This document shows positions 8,109 to 15,607 of a DNA stretch of 17,916 nt, piece by piece (the stretch's first letter is position 1; every line of letters starts with the position of its first letter). The position numbers were made by a program, and so were the translations under genes. The stretch comes from Thiobacillaceae bacterium. GTDB lineage: Bacteria > Pseudomonadota > Gammaproteobacteria > Burkholderiales > Thiobacillaceae. The notes below the pieces were generated by a model that searched no databases, was not told where the DNA came from, and saw only the letters and a list, made by a program, of their open reading frames with translations. The DNA lies in contig JAHENE010000008.1 of the NCBI GenBank assembly GCA_024643305.1, positions 1 through 17,916 of the forward strand, read 5' to 3'.

Positions 8109-9099
8109 GCCGATGATTGACGAGGATTTTGACGAAGAACTGGATTATAAGGGAATTTCCAGCCCCGAGCCCTGGCATGGCGAAGTGCCGCCGGCGCTGG
8201 CTGGAATTCGTGTTGACCACGCACTGGCCACAATGTTGCCTGAATATTCGCGCAATCGTCTGCAAAACTGGATTCGTACCGGCAATGTCCTGGTAAACGG
8301 CCAGCCGGTGGGGGTGAGAGACAAGGTTTGGGGGGGCGAGTCGATTGCGGTGTTCCCCGAGGTTGATCCTGTTACCCAGCAGGACATGCCTGAGGATATT
8401 CCGCTCAATATCGTGTTTGAAGACCCGGCCATCATCATTATCAACAAACCGGCAGGTCTGGTGGTGCACCCCGGTAACGGCAACCACAAAGGTACCTTGC
8501 TGAATGCGCTGTTGCACCATACGCCGTCTGCAGCCGATATCCCGCGTGCAGGCATTGTCCACCGGCTGGACAAGGATACGTCTGGATTGATGGTGGCTGC
8601 CAAGACACTCAAGGCACATACGGATCTCGTCCGCCAAATGCATGGACGTACCGTAAAGCGTGAATATCTGGCCGTGGTGCAAGGCGAGATTGATGGTGCC
8701 GGGACGGTGGATGCGCCGCTGGCGCGTGATCCGATCCAGCGCACCAAGCGCACGGTACATCCGATGGGTAAACAAGCCATTACCCACTATACGGTCGAGG
8801 AAAGATTCCCCAGCGCAACCTTGCTGCGTTGCAGTCTGGAAACAGGGCGTACTCACCAGATTCGCGTGCACATGAAGCATATTGGCCATCCCCTGGTAGG
8901 AGACAAAACCTATTCCAACGTGCGTCGCGGCCGTGCAATGGCATTCCCGCGGCAGGCCTTGCATGCCACCAAACTTGCTTTAAACCATCCTTATACGGGC
9001 GAGCGGATGGAATGGACTGCTCCATTGCCGGATGACCTGGAGACCCTGCTTGAGCTCATGAGGGCGGGAGGCACCTGGGGTGGTGCCGAGTCCGAATAG
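8107..9099 (+). CDS. rluD: 23S rRNA pseudouridine synthase D
   Basis: Makes pseudouridines 1911/1915/1917 in helix 69 of 23S rRNA, at the subunit interface. The product has an acidic N-terminal leader, an S4-like RNA-binding domain (about 30-95: IRVDHALATMLPEYSRNRLQ, then IRTGNVLVNGQPV) and the RluA-type catalytic domain. The catalytic Asp is D155 in HRLDKDTSGLM, followed by REYLAVV and ETGRTHQIRVHMKHIGHPLVGD. AGGAG at 8098-8102 serves either ATG 8107 (4-base gap) or ATG 8113 (10-base gap), so the start is uncertain by two codons. With 8107 the start codon overlaps that of bamD on the other strand. pgeF follows after 26 bases, as in many proteobacteria. Confidence 0.95.
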   Translation: MPMIDEDFDEELDYKGISSPEPWHGEVPPALAGIRVDHALATMLPEYSRNRLQNWIRTGNVLVNGQPVGVRDKVWGGESIAVFPEVDPVTQQDMPEDIPLNIVFEDPAIIIINKPAGLVVHPGNGNHKGTLLNALLHHTPSAADIPRAGIVHRLDKDTSGLMVAAKTLKAHTDLVRQMHGRTVKREYLAVVQGEIDGAGTVDAPLARDPIQRTKRTVHPMGKQAITHYTVEERFPSATLLRCSLETGRTHQIRVHMKHIGHPLVGDKTYSNVRRGRAMAFPRQALHATKLALNHPYTGERMEWTAPLPDDLETLLELMRAGGTWGGAESE

Positions 9100-9125
9100 T
9101 TTGTCCAGGACTTGCTTTCCCAGCC

Positions 9126-9863
9126 ATGCAGTTCATCCAACCTGACTGGCCGGCGCCGGTCAATGTCCACGCCCTCACGACCACGCGCAGCGCTGGATCA
9201 AGCCAGCCGCCTTTCGACAGTTTTAATCTGGGCGACCATGTAGGGGACGATCCCCTTGCCGTTGCCCAAAACCGCGAAATATTGCGAGCTTTCCTGCCAT
9301 CAGAACCCAGATGGCTGAAACAGGTGCATGGAACGGCCGTGGCAATGGCCGATAATCCGATTGATCCCATGGAGGCTGATGCCAGCGTGGCGTTTAACGC
9401 CGGTGTGGTATGCACTGTGCTGACCGCGGATTGTCTGCCGGTGCTGTTTTGCGACCGGCAGGGCACACGGGTCGCAGCCGCACATGCTGGCTGGCGTGGC
9501 CTTGCGGCGGGGGTGCTGGAGGCGAGTGTGGCTGCGATGCAGTGCGATCCGGCTGACATCCTGGCCTGGATGGGGCCGGCCATCGGGCCGCAGGCGTTTG
9601 AAGTGGGCGAGGAAGTGCGCGAGGTGTTTGTGAGCGATCTGCCGAAAACGGCAGAAGCTTTTAAGTCAGGTCAGCCCGGAAAGTGGCTGGCGAACATTTC
9701 TGAACTGGCCAGACTGCGTCTTGCACGCGCAGGGGTACGCCAAGTGTATGGCGGCGGGTTCTGTACCTATTCAGATGCGGAACGCTTCTACTCATTTCGC
9801 CGCGACAAAACCACTGGCCGCATGGCCTCGTTGATTTGGCTGCAAGACGCCGTGACAGCTTAA
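9126..9863 (+). CDS. pgeF: Peptidoglycan editing factor / YfiH-family multicopper-like protein
   Basis: In E. coli the YfiH (PgeF) protein removes wrongly added L-serine from UDP-MurNAc and so guards peptidoglycan composition; the family has also been assigned laccase and purine-nucleoside activities. The 245-residue product has the metal-site residues H69 (KQVHG), C103 (TADCLPV) and H120 (AAHAGWRGL), an N-terminal TTTRSAGSS...FDSFNLGDHVGDDP segment, and the C-terminal GGGFCTYSDAERFYSFRRD. It is complete and of usual length. AGGA at 9107-9110 is 15 bases upstream, rather far, so translation may rely on coupling to rluD 26 bases before. Confidence 0.92.
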   Translation: MQFIQPDWPAPVNVHALTTTRSAGSSQPPFDSFNLGDHVGDDPLAVAQNREILRAFLPSEPRWLKQVHGTAVAMADNPIDPMEADASVAFNAGVVCTVLTADCLPVLFCDRQGTRVAAAHAGWRGLAAGVLEASVAAMQCDPADILAWMGPAIGPQAFEVGEEVREVFVSDLPKTAEAFKSGQPGKWLANISELARLRLARAGVRQVYGGGFCTYSDAERFYSFRRDKTTGRMASLIWLQDAVTA

Positions 9864-9868
9864 TCCCG

Positions 9869-9874
9869 TATAAT
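9869..9874 (+). promoter_or_regulatory. Candidate -10 box before the ZIP transporter gene
   Basis: A perfect TATAAT lies 5 bases after the pgeF stop and 28 bases before the transporter start. No good -35 hexamer is found at 16-18 bases (GTGACA at 9852-9857 is too close, TTGGCT at 9836-9841 too far), so this is tentative. Confidence 0.35.
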
Positions 9875-9902
9875 CCCCGCCTTCTTAGGGCCTTCAACTG
9901 TT

Positions 9903-10676
9903 ATGTCCTCACTCACCTGGATTTTTGCCGCCACCTTGCTTGGCGGCGTGCTTAGCGTGCTCCTGGCGGGCGTGTTCGCGTTTGCCGCGCGCCCCCACTG
10001 GGTGCCGCGCTTGGTAAGTTTTGCGGTTGGAACTCTGCTCGGGGCCGTATTCCTGGAAATCCTGCCACATGCCCTGGAGTATGGCCATGCGAAGCCCGTG
10101 GCCATGTCTGTATTGATCGGCCTGCTGGTTTTTTTCGTATTGGAAAAACTGGTGCTGTGGCGGCACTGCCATCACGAAAGCTGCGAAGTGCACGGTGTGG
10201 AAACACAGACGCATGACCACGGCCATCATCGCGCCGGGCTCATGATTCTGGTGGGAGACACCTTTCACAATTTCGTCGACGGCATCCTGATCGCCGGCGC
10301 ATTCCTCGCGGACACCCAGCTTGGCATTGTCACGGCGCTGGCTATTATTGCCCATGAATTGCCGCAGGAAGTGGGCGATTTTCTGGTGCTGCTGCACTCC
10401 GGTTACAGTAAGTCCCGCGCGATGTTCTTCAACCTGCTTTCCAGCCTGGCGATGGTGGTGGGCGGCTTGCTGGGTTACCAGGCGCTGGCGGGCATGAGTG
10501 AGTTGACGCCTTACCTGCTCGGCGTGGCGGCTTCCAGCATGTTGTACGTGGCGGTGGCCGACCTGATTCCCGGCCTGCACAAACGCCCGGAACTGTCCGC
10601 GACGCTGGAGCAGGTGTTACTGATCGGCGCGGGCATCGCCTTGATCGGCGTTGTCGGCAATGCGTCGGGCGTGTGA
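9903..10676 (+). CDS. ZIP-family divalent metal transporter
   Basis: Inner-membrane carrier of the ZIP (ZRT/IRT-like) family, which normally moves Zn2+ or other divalent metals into the cytoplasm. The 257-residue protein has about eight membrane segments. The two metal-site helices are clear: HNFVDG (H122, N123, D126) and HELPQEVGD (H151, E152, E156, D159). A His-rich loop lies between helices 3 and 4 (about 87-109; RHCHHESCEVHG and THDHGHH), as expected for metal binding. The metal cannot be told from sequence. The start follows a weak AGGG (9887-9890). It sits alone between pgeF and rimO; no metal-regulator gene is adjacent. The 3' end overlaps a possible minus-strand small gene by 60 bases. 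Confidence 0.9.
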   Translation: MSSLTWIFAATLLGGVLSVLLAGVFAFAARPHWVPRLVSFAVGTLLGAVFLEILPHALEYGHAKPVAMSVLIGLLVFFVLEKLVLWRHCHHESCEVHGVETQTHDHGHHRAGLMILVGDTFHNFVDGILIAGAFLADTQLGIVTALAIIAHELPQEVGDFLVLLHSGYSKSRAMFFNLLSSLAMVVGGLLGYQALAGMSELTPYLLGVAASSMLYVAVADLIPGLHKRPELSATLEQVLLIGAGIALIGVVGNASGV

Positions 10677-10820
10677 ACGGCGAGGCGTGTCTAGTAGATA
10701 AAATACCAGCGCAATCACCCCGCTCCCGATGACAAGGACCATGACGCCCTTGAAGATCGACTCGGCAGTCACCACCATCACCATCAAAACATAAAGCAGA
10801 GCAAGCAGGACGATATACAT
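10617..10820 (-). CDS. Possible small two-helix membrane protein
   Basis: No family recognised. A 67-codon frame fills the 142-base gap between the ZIP gene and rimO and overlaps the ZIP 3' end. It starts [20 protein letters not shown] (helix 1), then [22 protein letters not shown] (helix 2) begins after a short polar turn, and it ends in a basic then charged tail ([13 protein letters not shown]...). The ATG (10820-10818) shares a CATG with the rimO start; GGA lies 9 bases before it. A start three codons earlier (10829) is possible. The long helices with a positive-charged C-terminal flank look like a real membrane protein, but the last 20 codons are antisense to ZIP and the signal could be chance. 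Confidence 0.42.
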   Translation of the reverse strand: MYIVLLALLYVLMVMVVTAESIFKGVMVLVIGSGVIALVFYLLDTPRRSHARRIADNADQGDARADQ

Positions 10821-12135
10821 GGCCAGCATTCCAAAAGTCGGGTTCGTTTCCCTGGGTTGTCCCAAGGCTACGGTTGATTCTGAACGCATTCTCACCCAGT
10901 TGCGAGCCGAGGGCTATCTGATTTCGAAGACTTACCAGGATGCCGATGTCGTGGTGGTCAATACTTGCGGTTTCATCGATGCCGCCGTGGAAGAATCACT
11001 GGACGCCATCGGCGAGGCGCTGGCGGAAAACGGCAAGGTCATCGTTACCGGCTGCCTGGGCGCGAAGGGCGATGTGGTTCAAAAAGCGCATCCATCGGTG
11101 CTGGCGGTGACTGGGCCGCACGCCACAGAAGAGGTAATGGCTGCGGTGCACGCGCAACTGCCCAAGCCGCACGATCCCTACACTGATCTGATTCCGGCGC
11201 AAGGCGTACGCCTCACACCCAAGCACTATGCCTGGCTTAAAATTTCCGAAGGCTGCAATCATCGCTGCACCTTCTGCATCATTCCGTCTTTGCGCGGCGA
11301 TCTGGTATCGCGTCCGGTGGGCGAGGTGATGAACGAGGCCGAAGCTTTGGTGAAGGCCGGCGTGAAGGAACTGCTGGTGATTTCGCAGGACACCAGTGCG
11401 TATGGCGTGGACGTGAAATACCGCACTGGTTTCTGGAACGGCAAACCGCTCAAGACCCGCATGACCGAGATGGTTTCGGCACTGGGCGACCTGGGGGCCT
11501 GGGTTCGGCTGCATTACGTGTATCCGTATCCGCATGTGGACGAAGTCATCCCCTTGATGCAGGACGGCAAGGTGCTGCCTTATCTCGACATTCCGTTTCA
11601 GCATGCCAGCCCGCGTATCCTCAAGCTGATGAAGCGCCCGGCCGCGGCGGAAAAAACCCTGGACCGCATCAAGGCCTGGCGGCAGGCCTGCCCCGACCTG
11701 ACCTTGCGCTCCACGTTCATTGTTGGTTTCCCTGGCGAGACCGAAGCAGAATTCGAAGCCTTGCTGGAATTTCTTGACGAGGCCCAGCTTGACCGCGTCG
11801 GCTGTTTTGCCTATTCCCCTGTCGAAGGCGCGAGCGCCAACGCATTGCCCGATGCCGTGCCGGAAGAAGTGAAAGAAGAACGCCGCCAGCGCTTCATGGA
11901 AAAACAGGCAGCAATATCCGCGCTCAGGCTGGAAGCAAAAATCGGCCGCGAAATGACGGTGCTGGTCGATGAAATCGACGAGGAGGGCGATGCAGTTGCA
12001 CGCTCCTCAGCCGATGCGCCGGAGATAGATGGTGTGGTATTCGTTCAGAACGCTGGAAACCTTTTGCCCGGCGATTTCGTCAAGGTGCGTATTACTGATG
12101 CCACCGACCATGATCTTTGGGCGGAAAAGATTTAG
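10819..12135 (+). CDS. rimO: Ribosomal protein S12 methylthiotransferase RimO
   Basis: Radical-SAM enzyme that adds a methylthio group to the conserved Asp (Asp88 in E. coli) of ribosomal protein S12. The 438-residue product has the N-terminal MTTase domain with cluster cysteines C14 ([12 protein letters not shown]), C50 ([10 protein letters not shown]) and C79 (VTGCLGAK). The radical-SAM site C146-x3-C150-x2-C153 lies in [17 protein letters not shown], followed by [20 protein letters not shown] and [10 protein letters not shown], and a C-terminal TRAM domain. The GCPK and [11 protein letters not shown] context separates it from the tRNA enzyme MiaB. AGGA at 10807-10810 is 8 bases before ATG 10819. 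Its end overlaps the convergent 12132-13163 gene by 4 bases. Confidence 0.96.
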   Translation: MASIPKVGFVSLGCPKATVDSERILTQLRAEGYLISKTYQDADVVVVNTCGFIDAAVEESLDAIGEALAENGKVIVTGCLGAKGDVVQKAHPSVLAVTGPHATEEVMAAVHAQLPKPHDPYTDLIPAQGVRLTPKHYAWLKISEGCNHRCTFCIIPSLRGDLVSRPVGEVMNEAEALVKAGVKELLVISQDTSAYGVDVKYRTGFWNGKPLKTRMTEMVSALGDLGAWVRLHYVYPYPHVDEVIPLMQDGKVLPYLDIPFQHASPRILKLMKRPAAAEKTLDRIKAWRQACPDLTLRSTFIVGFPGETEAEFEALLEFLDEAQLDRVGCFAYSPVEGASANALPDAVPEEVKEERRQRFMEKQAAISALRLEAKIGREMTVLVDEIDEEGDAVARSSADAPEIDGVVFVQNAGNLLPGDFVKVRITDATDHDLWAEKI

Positions 12136-13163
12136 TAGCGGTTGCCAAAAATATCCACGCCGGCCCCATCTGCTTGCTGCTGGATATTGATGGACTGTTT
12201 TGCGGGCTTCTGCGCCCGTTGCCAGAATTTCCAACGGTAAGCTGAACGCCAGGTCAGGCTGATTCCTTGCAGAGGGTCATCCAATCTGAATGGGCGTCCT
12301 GAGGCAAGAAGCTGTTGCAGCCAGTTGTTTTCGAAATCTCGCATGGCTTGCAGCCAGCCATTGAAATCACCCTGCCGCAAAAACCGGTGCGGCTCATCCA
12401 GAATGAGCAGGCTATTGTCGGGAATATCCCTGCTCCATTTCTCGGGCAGCATTTCGACATTGGCACCGGCATGTTGTGCAAGCGCTAGCCAGTCTGGATG
12501 ATTGCATAGGACGTTGAGGGGACTCTTCTCTGCAACATCAGGCAGAAAACCTCCTCCCCATATCCAGACTGAATTGATGACGGGCTCTCCGCGTTGTTCA
12601 CGCGCCTGATTGACAGGATGATGGAATAACAACATTTGTATTTCATTGAGCAGTGTACGCCACGCCAATGCGTCATCTCCAGTTGGAAGGAGAGGATCGA
12701 TATGTTTTCCGCCCGCCTGCGATAGAGGAGTAGTCGATAGGGCTGGCCTGGAGTTGGTGCGTACGACCCAAGCACCGGGACGCAGTTGCTGTGGCGAAAA
12801 TTCCTCGCCAAAGTGAGCTGTCAGTGCCTCACACAGCAGTGCTGCCTCTCCCGGCGTTGGCTCCGCGATCTCATTCAGGATCAAACGGTCGCGATCGATG
12901 CGAACATGTACCGGATCGGCACGCAGCCAGTAGGCGGACTCAGGTTGGCCGCCCGATGCAGCCAGGCTGATGGGGGCGATGGGCCAGTCCCGCTGTCGCT
13001 CAATGCCCAGTTTCTTGCAGGCCAGCTCCTCCAGTGACGCGCTGTCAAGCGCCTCGCGCCTCCCACGGGCGAGCAGCATGTCCAGATGAAACAGACGGGG
13101 TTCTCCCAACAGGTCAAGGAAATCGTCTGTCTGGAAGAAAGCGGGTACGACAAGTTGCAGCAT
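12132..13163 (-). CDS. Uncharacterised RpfE-type / 'phosphoglycerate mutase-like' protein
   Basis: The 343-residue product resembles a family widespread in Beta- and Gammaproteobacteria, often labelled cofactor-independent phosphoglycerate mutase or regulatory protein RpfE type; no activity is established to my knowledge. Landmarks: an N-terminal [10 protein letters not shown] and [17 protein letters not shown] segment, [17 protein letters not shown] (about 80-96), [17 protein letters not shown] (173-189) and the Trp/Gly-rich [11 protein letters not shown] (198-208), then a C-terminal [19 protein letters not shown]. No signal peptide or membrane helix is seen. No Shine-Dalgarno precedes the start. 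It is convergent with rimO and divergent from yjbQ with a 30-base gap. In Xanthomonas, rpfE lies near recJ; recJ is not in this window. Family call is from memory of motifs. Confidence 0.65.
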   Translation of the reverse strand: MLQLVVPAFFQTDDFLDLLGEPRLFHLDMLLARGRREALDSASLEELACKKLGIERQRDWPIAPISLAASGGQPESAYWLRADPVHVRIDRDRLILNEIAEPTPGEAALLCEALTAHFGEEFSPQQLRPGAWVVRTNSRPALSTTPLSQAGGKHIDPLLPTGDDALAWRTLLNEIQMLLFHHPVNQAREQRGEPVINSVWIWGGGFLPDVAEKSPLNVLCNHPDWLALAQHAGANVEMLPEKWSRDIPDNSLLILDEPHRFLRQGDFNGWLQAMRDFENNWLQQLLASGRPFRLDDPLQGISLTWRSAYRWKFWQRAQKPAKQSINIQQQADGAGVDIFGNRY

Positions 13164-13193
13164 CGAATGGATTCGTTGATTTAGAATTGCGTA

Positions 13194-13613
13194 GTGCGAC
13201 AGATTTCACATCAGCTTAACATCCAAACGCGTGGCAAGGGCCTGTATGCGATTACCCGGGCAGTTTTGTCTTGGGTGGGCGAAGTCGGAATCCGGCAAGG
13301 CCTGCTGACGCTGGTAATTCAACATACCTCGGCCAGCCTGGTCATTCAGGAGAATGCAGACCCGGATGTGAAAACCGATCTGGAAAAGTTCTTTTCCCGC
13401 CTGGTACCCGAGGGCGACAGCATTTACGACCACACCACTGAAGGCCCGGACGACATGCCGGCGCATGTGCGTTCGGCGCTTACCCAGAGCAGTTTGTCCA
13501 TTCCTGTTTTGGATGGCAGCTTGGCACTGGGAATATGGCAGGGGATTTATGTGTTCGAACACAGGACGGGCGCGCAGCAGCGGAATGTCATCCTGCACCT
13601 TATAGGCGAGTAA
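13194..13613 (+). CDS. yjbQ: YjbQ / UPF0047 family protein
   Basis: Small conserved protein; E. coli YjbQ has weak thiamine-phosphate synthase activity that can replace ThiE when overexpressed, but its true role is unclear. The 139-residue product carries the family blocks IQHTSASLVIQENADPDVK (42-60), FFSRLVPEGD, DHTTEGPDDMPAHVRSAL (79-96) and LGIWQGIYVFEHR (112-124). The start is GTG 13194: an in-frame TAG at 13182 rules out anything further upstream, and the product then has the family's length. No Shine-Dalgarno is visible. It faces away from the RpfE-type gene across 30 bases, and lolC begins 43 bases after its stop. Confidence 0.9.
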   Translation: MRQISHQLNIQTRGKGLYAITRAVLSWVGEVGIRQGLLTLVIQHTSASLVIQENADPDVKTDLEKFFSRLVPEGDSIYDHTTEGPDDMPAHVRSALTQSSLSIPVLDGSLALGIWQGIYVFEHRTGAQQRNVILHLIGE

Positions 13614-13656
13614 AGGCCGTGGTAAGCTCGCAGGCATTGAACCAGACAAGATACAC

Positions 13657-14898
13657 GTGAAGCCCTACGAACTCCTGATCGGCCTGCGCTATACCCACGC
13701 CAAGCGCAGCAATAATTTCATCTCGTTTATTTCCTTCGTATCCATGGCCGGCATCGTCCTTGGCGTGGCTGCGCTGATCATCGTGCTGTCGGTGATGAAC
13801 GGGTTCCAGGAAGAACTGCGCACCCGAATTCTGGGTGTTGCCTCGCATGTGGAAATATCAGGCGTGGGAAACGAGCTTGAAGACTGGAAAACTGCCGCGG
13901 AAAGGGCAAAGACCCAGCCGGAAGTCATTGCCAGCGCACCCTTCGTGATGAACCAGGGCATGCTGGCGCTGGGTGGGAACGTGCGCGGCGCCGTGATCCG
14001 GGGCATCCTGCCGGAAACCGAGGTACAGGTGACGGACCTGGCCTCGCACATGCGGCTGGGCAGACTGGACGACCTCAAGCCGGGTGAATGGGGCATTGTC
14101 CTGGGCATCGAACTGGCGCAAGCGTTGGGTGCAGGCGTGGGCGACAAGGTTACGGTCATCACGCCTCAAGGAAACATTACACCCGCAGGCGTGCTGCCGC
14201 GCATGAAGCAGTTTACAGTGACGGGTATTTTTAAGGCCGGCATGTTCGAATACGACTCCGGACTGGCGTTGATTCACTTGCAGGATGCACAGAAACTGGC
14301 GCGGTTGGGTGATGCCGTTTCGGGGCTCAGGCTCAAGATCAAGGATATCTTTCGGGCGCCCTGGGTGACGCTCGACCTCTCCAGCCGCTTTCCCAACTAT
14401 TATATTTCTGACTGGACCACGAGCCACGCGAATTTCTTTCGCGCCGTGGCGATCGAGAAGCGCATGATGTTCCTCATCCTGCTGCTTATCGTCGCGGTGG
14501 CAGCGTTCAATATTGTTTCTACCCTGGTCATGGCGGTAACGGACAAGCAATCGGATATTGCCATTCTGCGCACGCTTGGTGCGCGGCCCTCCAGCATCAT
14601 GAAAATATTCATCATCCAGGGCGCCTTTATTGGTGTGCTCGGCACCTTGGCGGGCGTTACGCTGGGCATACTGGGCGCGCTGAATCTTGAAACCATCGTG
14701 CCGCTGATCGAAAAAGTCGCTGGCGTGGATCTGTTCCCGGCCGACGTGTATTACATCAGCGAACTGCCTTCAAAGCTGATGTGGTCGGATGTGGGCATAA
14801 TCGCCAGCGTGTCGCTTGTGCTTGCGCTGCTGGCAACGCTGTACCCAAGCTGGAAAGCGTCAAGGCTCAATCCTGCGGAGTCATTGCGTTATGAATAA
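13657..14898 (+). CDS. lolC: Lipoprotein-releasing ABC transporter permease (LolC/LolE family)
   Basis: Inner-membrane permease of the Lol system, which extracts outer-membrane lipoproteins and hands them to LolA. The 413-residue product begins [20 protein letters not shown], has TM1 at about 25-48 (a [19 protein letters not shown] run), a large periplasmic domain (about 50-265), and three C-terminal helices with the FtsX-type [15 protein letters not shown] coupling segment, ending [13 protein letters not shown] loop [11 protein letters not shown] near residues 170-180 resembles the LolA-binding hook region. Start is GTG 13657 with no clear Shine-Dalgarno. lolD overlaps the 3' end by 8 bases. 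No second permease follows lolD, so this may act as a homodimer (LolF-like) or pair with one elsewhere. Confidence 0.92.
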   Translation: MKPYELLIGLRYTHAKRSNNFISFISFVSMAGIVLGVAALIIVLSVMNGFQEELRTRILGVASHVEISGVGNELEDWKTAAERAKTQPEVIASAPFVMNQGMLALGGNVRGAVIRGILPETEVQVTDLASHMRLGRLDDLKPGEWGIVLGIELAQALGAGVGDKVTVITPQGNITPAGVLPRMKQFTVTGIFKAGMFEYDSGLALIHLQDAQKLARLGDAVSGLRLKIKDIFRAPWVTLDLSSRFPNYYISDWTTSHANFFRAVAIEKRMMFLILLLIVAVAAFNIVSTLVMAVTDKQSDIAILRTLGARPSSIMKIFIIQGAFIGVLGTLAGVTLGILGALNLETIVPLIEKVAGVDLFPADVYYISELPSKLMWSDVGIIASVSLVLALLATLYPSWKASRLNPAESLRYE

Positions 14899-15607
14899 TG
14901 GCGCGATTGAAAACAATGCAATGAGTGAAACCGTCCTCCAGTGCACGGGGCTGAAGAAGACGTTTTTCCAGGGGCGGGTGGAGGTTCAGGTATTGACCGC
15001 TGTGGACTTGGTCGTGCGCCAGGGCGAATCGCTTGCAATCCTGGGTGCGTCCGGGTCGGGCAAGTCCACTTTGCTGCATCTTCTGGGCGGCCTGGATGCC
15101 CCCACTGCAGGCTCTATCGAATTGCTGGGCCGCAATCCGCTCAAGTTGAACGAAGCAGCAAGATGCGAACTGCGCAACCGGGCGCTCGGTTTTGTTTACC
15201 AGTTTCATCATCTGCTGCCGGAATTCACCGCGCTGGAGAATGCGGCCATGCCGCTCTTGGTAAGACGAATGGAAAAGCAGCAGGCGGAGGAAATCGCCGC
15301 GCAGACGCTTGCAAAAGTGGGGCTTGAGCATCGCCTGCATCATCTGCCCTCGGAGCTTTCTGGCGGCGAACGCCAGCGTACCGCCATTGCACGCGCTCTG
15401 GTCACCCAGCCGGCATGCGTCATGGCCGATGAACCTACGGGCAATCTGGATCGCCAGACGGCTGGGGCGGTTTTTGGATTGATGCAGGATCTGCAAAAGG
15501 ATCTGGGCACCAGCCTTGTCATCGTCACCCACGATGTTGAACTGGCGCGCAGGATGGACAGGCAGCTACGCCTGGTGGACGGTCGCCTGACCGAACTTGA
15601 GGCTTAA
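14891..15607 (+). CDS. lolD: Lipoprotein-releasing ABC transporter ATPase LolD
   Basis: ATPase that powers lipoprotein release by the Lol permease. From ATG 14891 (238 residues) it shows Walker [10 protein letters not shown] (52-60), Q-loop Gln104 in the LolD-typical [20 protein letters not shown], signature LSGGERQR (156-163), Walker [12 protein letters not shown] (177-187) and the H-loop His214. GGAG at 14877-14880 is 10 bases before ATG 14891, which overlaps the lolC stop by 8 bases. ATG 14921 (MSETVLQC...) fits the length of E. coli LolD better but lacks a good ribosome site. Translation is probably coupled to lolC. The YQFHHLLP stretch separates LolD from related MacB-type ATPases. Confidence 0.94.
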   Translation: MNNGAIENNAMSETVLQCTGLKKTFFQGRVEVQVLTAVDLVVRQGESLAILGASGSGKSTLLHLLGGLDAPTAGSIELLGRNPLKLNEAARCELRNRALGFVYQFHHLLPEFTALENAAMPLLVRRMEKQQAEEIAAQTLAKVGLEHRLHHLPSELSGGERQRTAIARALVTQPACVMADEPTGNLDRQTAGAVFGLMQDLQKDLGTSLVIVTHDVELARRMDRQLRLVDGRLTELEA

